Source: Paludibacteraceae bacterium
GTDB taxonomy: Bacteria; Bacteroidota; Bacteroidia; Bacteroidales; Paludibacteraceae
NCBI GenBank assembly: GCA_024693065.1
Contig: JAILLP010000036.1
Span: forward strand, 62,001-126,000
Direction of reading: 5' to 3'
DNA: 64,000 nucleotides
This document shows, in pieces, positions 60,698-64,000 of the stretch (position 1 is the first letter of the stretch; the number at the start of each line of letters is the position of its first letter). The translations under genes were made by a program, and so were the position numbers. Below the pieces are notes generated by a model, which had not been told where the DNA came from, did not search any database, and worked only from the letters and a program-made list of their open reading frames with translations.

Positions 60698-62689
60698 TTA
60701 CTTCTTCCTTTTCAGGTTAAAACGCATGCCGACATAGGCCATTGCGCCATGGGTAGGACCCCACACCTGCGTGGCGTCAAAGGCTTCGCTCCACGGATTC
60801 TCCGCATGCAGAATCGGCTCGTCCATCCGATAGGCGGTCAGGTTCTCACCACCCGCATAGAGCGTGAAATAGCGGAACTCCCTCGACACCTGAGCCTGCA
60901 ATTGGAAGTAGGTGGGATAGTCCGTCTGGTCGTAACGTTTCCCCTTGCCGTTGAGCTGACCCGTCACGTCAAAGCGCCAGATATCTAGATTTGTCTTGTA
61001 CGACAATGTCAGCAAACCCTTCATGCGGGGCGAGAAGGGTTGGATGCGCAACTCCCCGTCGTAGGTGGTCCGCACATCGTTGAACCTCCCGGCGACCATC
61101 ACCTCCCATCGTCCCGCGAAAGGATAGGTGACATCCACCTGCACCGTATGGCTGTAGCTGGAACCATCCAAGTTCTCGAAGCTGACGGTGTGCGCACCTC
61201 TCGCACCATCCACATTGACCACCAGCACATTCTGGAAATCCGTGTAGTAATACTCCACATTCACCTCCAAGTCTCTCTTATGGACCGGCAACAGGAGATG
61301 AGCGGAGACGCCCACATTCCACGCCTCCTCCTGTTTCAGACGCTCCGCGAAATAGAACGTCCTGCCCGACGCCATCATCTGGGAATGCTCCGCCAAAGCG
61401 TGCGGCGTACGTCTACCCTTCCCCGCCGATGAACGGAACGTCAGATGATCCGTAGGGGAATAACGCAGGTGTACCCTCGGCGTGAAGAAACCACCGTAGC
61501 GGGAGGAATAGTCCCAGCGTCCGCCCAACATGGCCGTCAGCTTCTTCTTCAGCTTATAAGTGTACTGCAGATACCCGCCAGAGGAGGTCTCCCTATCCAG
61601 CTCCTGCGGGTTCAAATACAAAGAGGAAGCCTCGTCATATAGATCATGGTTGAGCGAGAGTCCGGCCGCCAAGTTATGCGCATCCGTCAGATCCGACTCG
61701 TACATCAGTTGGGCGTAACCATTTTTCTGGGTCACATCATAGAACGAACGTCCGAAATCATTATCCGCATCATGCCAAGAGCCGTGCAGCATCAAAGCGA
61801 CGGATGTGTTTTTCTGATAATCAACGATATATGCATTTTTCCACTGAACCAAGTAACGATTAGTCGTCACACCCACCCGATAGAGCGGCACCGTCAGTTC
61901 GTCCGACTCGACCATGCCACTGTTGCGCTCGTCACGGAGCACATGGAAAAGGATCTGGCTCTTCCACCGTTTCGCAAGGTATGACCACCGATGCATCAAA
62001 TTATATTGACGCTGGCAAGGCGAGTCCATGAAACCGTCCCCGTTGCCGTCATGCTTCATCCGCTGGTCTTCGAAATGGAGCAGGAGGTTCGTGGACAAGC
62101 GGTCGTTCAGATGGATATTACCGTCCGCGTTCGCCTCATACTTCAGGTGCGAATTGAAGAACAGGTTTCCATTGAATTCCTCCTCACCCTGCGGTTTCTT
62201 GTACTCGATATTGATCTGCCCCGTGGTGCTCTCGTAACCGTTCTTGACGCTCGAAGCCCCCTTGCTCACTTGGATGGACTGCATCCACGGTCCCGGCACA
62301 TAGCTCAGACCATAAGGGATCGCCGCCCCACGCAGGTTCGGCACGTTTTCCGTCAGCATCTGCACATACTTGCCGCTCAGACCCAAGAGCTTGATTTGCT
62401 TGGCACCCGTAGCCGCATCACTGTAGGAGACATCCACGGAAGGATTAAACGTGAAAGATTCGCCGAGGTTACAGCAAGCGGCGCGCACCAATTTTTCCGT
62501 CCCGATCTGCTCGACATGGTTCACCTTCTCCATCTTCGTGTTGCCCGCAAATGCGCCAACCTCAACCTCCTCCAACTCGGCAGTCTCAATGTCCCACAGT
62601 TCTTCCTCTTCGCCCCACACAGTGGAGCAAGGCATCACAAGGAAGAATATAACACCTAAAAAACTTTTTATATCAAAAATCTTATCCAT
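60698..62689 (-). CDS. TonB-dependent outer-membrane receptor
   Basis: A 663-residue receptor for a substrate too large for porins. After a signal peptide (to about VWG, residue 26) and a TonB-box-like acidic segment, the plug domain (about 40-165) includes RAACCNLGESFTFNPSVDV and VSKGASSVKNGYESTTGQIN. The 22-strand barrel ends in an aromatic-rich strand with a basic tail (MRFNLKRKK). It has no N-terminal carboxypeptidase-like domain and no SusD partner, so a small ligand rather than glycan is likely. The HMA gene downstream suggests a metal. A minus-strand -7 box, TAACTTTG, lies at 62703-62710. Confidence 0.9.
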   Translation of the reverse strand: MDKIFDIKSFLGVIFFLVMPCSTVWGEEEELWDIETAELEEVEVGAFAGNTKMEKVNHVEQIGTEKLVRAACCNLGESFTFNPSVDVSYSDAATGAKQIKLLGLSGKYVQMLTENVPNLRGAAIPYGLSYVPGPWMQSIQVSKGASSVKNGYESTTGQINIEYKKPQGEEEFNGNLFFNSHLKYEANADGNIHLNDRLSTNLLLHFEDQRMKHDGNGDGFMDSPCQRQYNLMHRWSYLAKRWKSQILFHVLRDERNSGMVESDELTVPLYRVGVTTNRYLVQWKNAYIVDYQKNTSVALMLHGSWHDADNDFGRSFYDVTQKNGYAQLMYESDLTDAHNLAAGLSLNHDLYDEASSLYLNPQELDRETSSGGYLQYTYKLKKKLTAMLGGRWDYSSRYGGFFTPRVHLRYSPTDHLTFRSSAGKGRRTPHALAEHSQMMASGRTFYFAERLKQEEAWNVGVSAHLLLPVHKRDLEVNVEYYYTDFQNVLVVNVDGARGAHTVSFENLDGSSYSHTVQVDVTYPFAGRWEVMVAGRFNDVRTTYDGELRIQPFSPRMKGLLTLSYKTNLDIWRFDVTGQLNGKGKRYDQTDYPTYFQLQAQVSREFRYFTLYAGGENLTAYRMDEPILHAENPWSEAFDATQVWGPTHGAMAYVGMRFNLKRKK

Positions 62690-62702
62690 AACTTACATCT
62701 GC

Positions 62703-62710
62703 CAAAGTTA
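62703..62710 (-). promoter_or_regulatory. -7 box of the TonB receptor-HMA operon
   Basis: Minus-strand TAACTTTG, 13 bases upstream of the receptor ATG, which would leave a very short leader. No clear -33 box, and no Fur or other repressor palindrome could be fixed by eye. Confidence 0.4.
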
Positions 62711-62771
62711 ACAAATCCATAAAAATATCCACCATAAAAACTTATTGTTTCTGTTCTTGCAAGCCTGCTGT

Positions 62772-64000
62772 TCAGAATAAAACAAAGAGCGAACCATTCA
62801 GCCAATGCTCGTCGTGCCTATCCGTTTGCGGAGAGATCATTGCGCAAACCGAGTTGAATCCAATCTCCTTGGCATATGCCACATCCTCCAATCGATTGCC
62901 CGAGATGTTCATATACCTCAAACGCATTCCCAACCCTACTTTTCTGAGATGATACACGTAGGTCAAGTCAGCCGAAAGCATATCATATTCAGCGGCATAA
63001 TATGCGTAAGGAGCGAAACATGTCTGGAAGTCAAGATGTTGGATGCTTGACGTCTTTATATCCACCTCGTAGTCATGTTGTTTCACCATCTGATGGGCCC
63101 AATTCACACCCACAGACAATTCATGCTTAGGAGAAGACAATCTATAATCGATGCGGGGGATAACACTGATGTTCTTATTGATGACAGAGAAATCGTAAAA
63201 AGAATTTTTTTCGCTTCTATAGCAATAACCCATTCCACATTGGACGCCTAAGGTGTTGTATTTACCGAACGAGACAGCATATCGCAGAGCGGTTAAGCCT
63301 TGCGCCACCGAAAGAGTATAATATTGGTTCTCAGCGATTTGCCTATAGTCATAAGTTGAGGTTGCGGCATTTGTGATATACTTTTCATACACACGCTCGT
63401 AGCCCAACCGTTTTTCAATTATGTTGTCGCTAAACAACGACAACACGTTTCGTTCATTGATTTTCCACCTAATATCGATTTGCGGAGTGAATGTTGTCGT
63501 ACGCCTGCCATACGAGCTTATATAATCGCTTTCCTCGACATTCATCTTATCGATTTTCAAGCCCATGTTTAGGGTTGTGTTTATCTTTTTGTCTGTGGGT
63601 GAAGCATACGAGAGGTGAGATCTGAATCCATTGATGTAATACATTCGCGAGCGTCCCATCGCAACGGTACTTTTCTTGTTGTCGTAAAGACCAAACCCAT
63701 ACAAGGCAAAGAAGCGTTGCTGTTCGCCTGGTCTCCAATAACTATCACTCTCATGCTCCTTGTTGCGAAGGTATTTGGCCTCCACCATTAGACATTGACC
63801 TTTAGGCGTTCTATAGCCGGCATCAAAGCCAAGCTGAAGGAAAGTTGTATTGTTTTTCAACCGAGGGTCGGTCATTCTATGGGCCAACTCACCATCGAAT
63901 TGCGCGATGGCTCCGAAATAGACTTTATCGAGTTTCACACCATAACCACCCTCTATCGCATAGTATTCGAAATTACTGTCTCCACCCGTCGAGTCGGTCA
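62772..64000 (-). CDS. outer-membrane beta-barrel protein (DUF6850-like), 5' end outside the window
   Basis: The reading frame stays open to the right edge, so at least the N terminus is missing. A GTG at 63938 lies within the frame, but the upstream residues YYAIEGGYGVKLDKVYFGA are continuous with the barrel. At least 409 residues are present. The sequence is a series of amphipathic beta-strands (MNLGLKI-like, QIDIRWKINERNVLSLF, MRLRYMNISG) and ends in an aromatic (LFVLF), as expected for an outer-membrane barrel. It resembles the DUF6850 group found near TonB receptor and metal/haem uptake genes in Bacteroidota. It is 82 bases upstream of the TonB receptor gene, same direction. Confidence 0.68.
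   Translation of the reverse strand, partial: TDSTGGDSNFEYYAIEGGYGVKLDKVYFGAIAQFDGELAHRMTDPRLKNNTTFLQLGFDAGYRTPKGQCLMVEAKYLRNKEHESDSYWRPGEQQRFFALYGFGLYDNKKSTVAMGRSRMYYINGFRSHLSYASPTDKKINTTLNMGLKIDKMNVEESDYISSYGRRTTTFTPQIDIRWKINERNVLSLFSDNIIEKRLGYERVYEKYITNAATSTYDYRQIAENQYYTLSVAQGLTALRYAVSFGKYNTLGVQCGMGYCYRSEKNSFYDFSVINKNISVIPRIDYRLSSPKHELSVGVNWAHQMVKQHDYEVDIKTSSIQHLDFQTCFAPYAYYAAEYDMLSADLTYVYHLRKVGLGMRLRYMNISGNRLEDVAYAKEIGFNSVCAMISPQTDRHDEHWLNGSLFVLF

Noticed and set aside
1-64000. tRNA, rRNA, CRISPR arrays, complete insertion sequences or prophage genes
   Set aside because: No cloverleaf T-arm sequences, regularly spaced direct repeats, transposases, integrases or phage structural genes could be recognised on either strand.

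Overview
The window looks like a chromosomal segment of an anaerobic member of the Bacteroidales (phylum Bacteroidota). The evidence is the many TAnnTTTG -7 boxes (some with TTG/TTTG about 18-20 bases upstream), the near absence of Shine-Dalgarno sequences, two proteins ending in type IX secretion (T9SS) sorting domains, many lipoproteins, DcaP-like porins, a GSCFA protein, a DUF349 protein and an oxygen-sensitive class III ribonucleotide reductase. Sequence alone does not settle the genus. No tRNA, rRNA, CRISPR array or intact insertion sequence was seen.

Layout. 0-9.4 kb: DcaP-like porin, DUF349 protein, DUF456 membrane protein, purU, a THUMP-like methyltransferase, and nrdD-nrdG behind a long structured leader. 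10-17 kb: a dicarboxylate block, with a leftward SLC13 transporter and second DcaP-like porin divergent from a biotin carboxylase / carrier protein / carboxyltransferase operon that fits methylmalonyl-CoA/propionyl-CoA metabolism. 17-24.7 kb: a 1913-residue secreted protein with 32 Cys/His repeats, followed by an OmpA-type outer-membrane protein. 24.7-37.9 kb: metallophosphoesterase, GH3 enzyme, rsmE, folD, ffh, small secreted proteins, a C1 peptidase lipoprotein, a glycosyltransferase with an LpxL-type acyltransferase, engB and a LysE-type exporter. 38-44.4 kb: a two-component pair (a degenerate NtrC-like regulator and a hybrid kinase), ispF, an OmpA-like lipoprotein and a GSCFA protein. 44.5-50.2 kb: a GH74-like T9SS cargo and clpB.

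50.4-55.6 kb is an AT-rich island with two overlapping genes. The first encodes a 1120-residue SF2-type helicase with a C-terminal PD-(D/E)XK-like nuclease site. The second encodes a 602-residue protein whose C-terminal half resembles a catalytically dead Argonaute PIWI region. The architecture, sizes and gene coupling fit the DdmD-DdmE plasmid-defence system, and this is the best candidate for an unusual system here. It lies between the clpB terminator and a convergent CbbX/SpoVK-type AAA+ gene.

57.9-60.2 kb is a second AT-rich accessory patch (small membrane protein, leucine-rich-repeat protein, TonB-C-domain lipoprotein and a possible gene remnant). The window ends with a metal-binding HMA protein, a TonB-dependent receptor and the 3' part of an outer-membrane beta-barrel gene that runs off the right edge.
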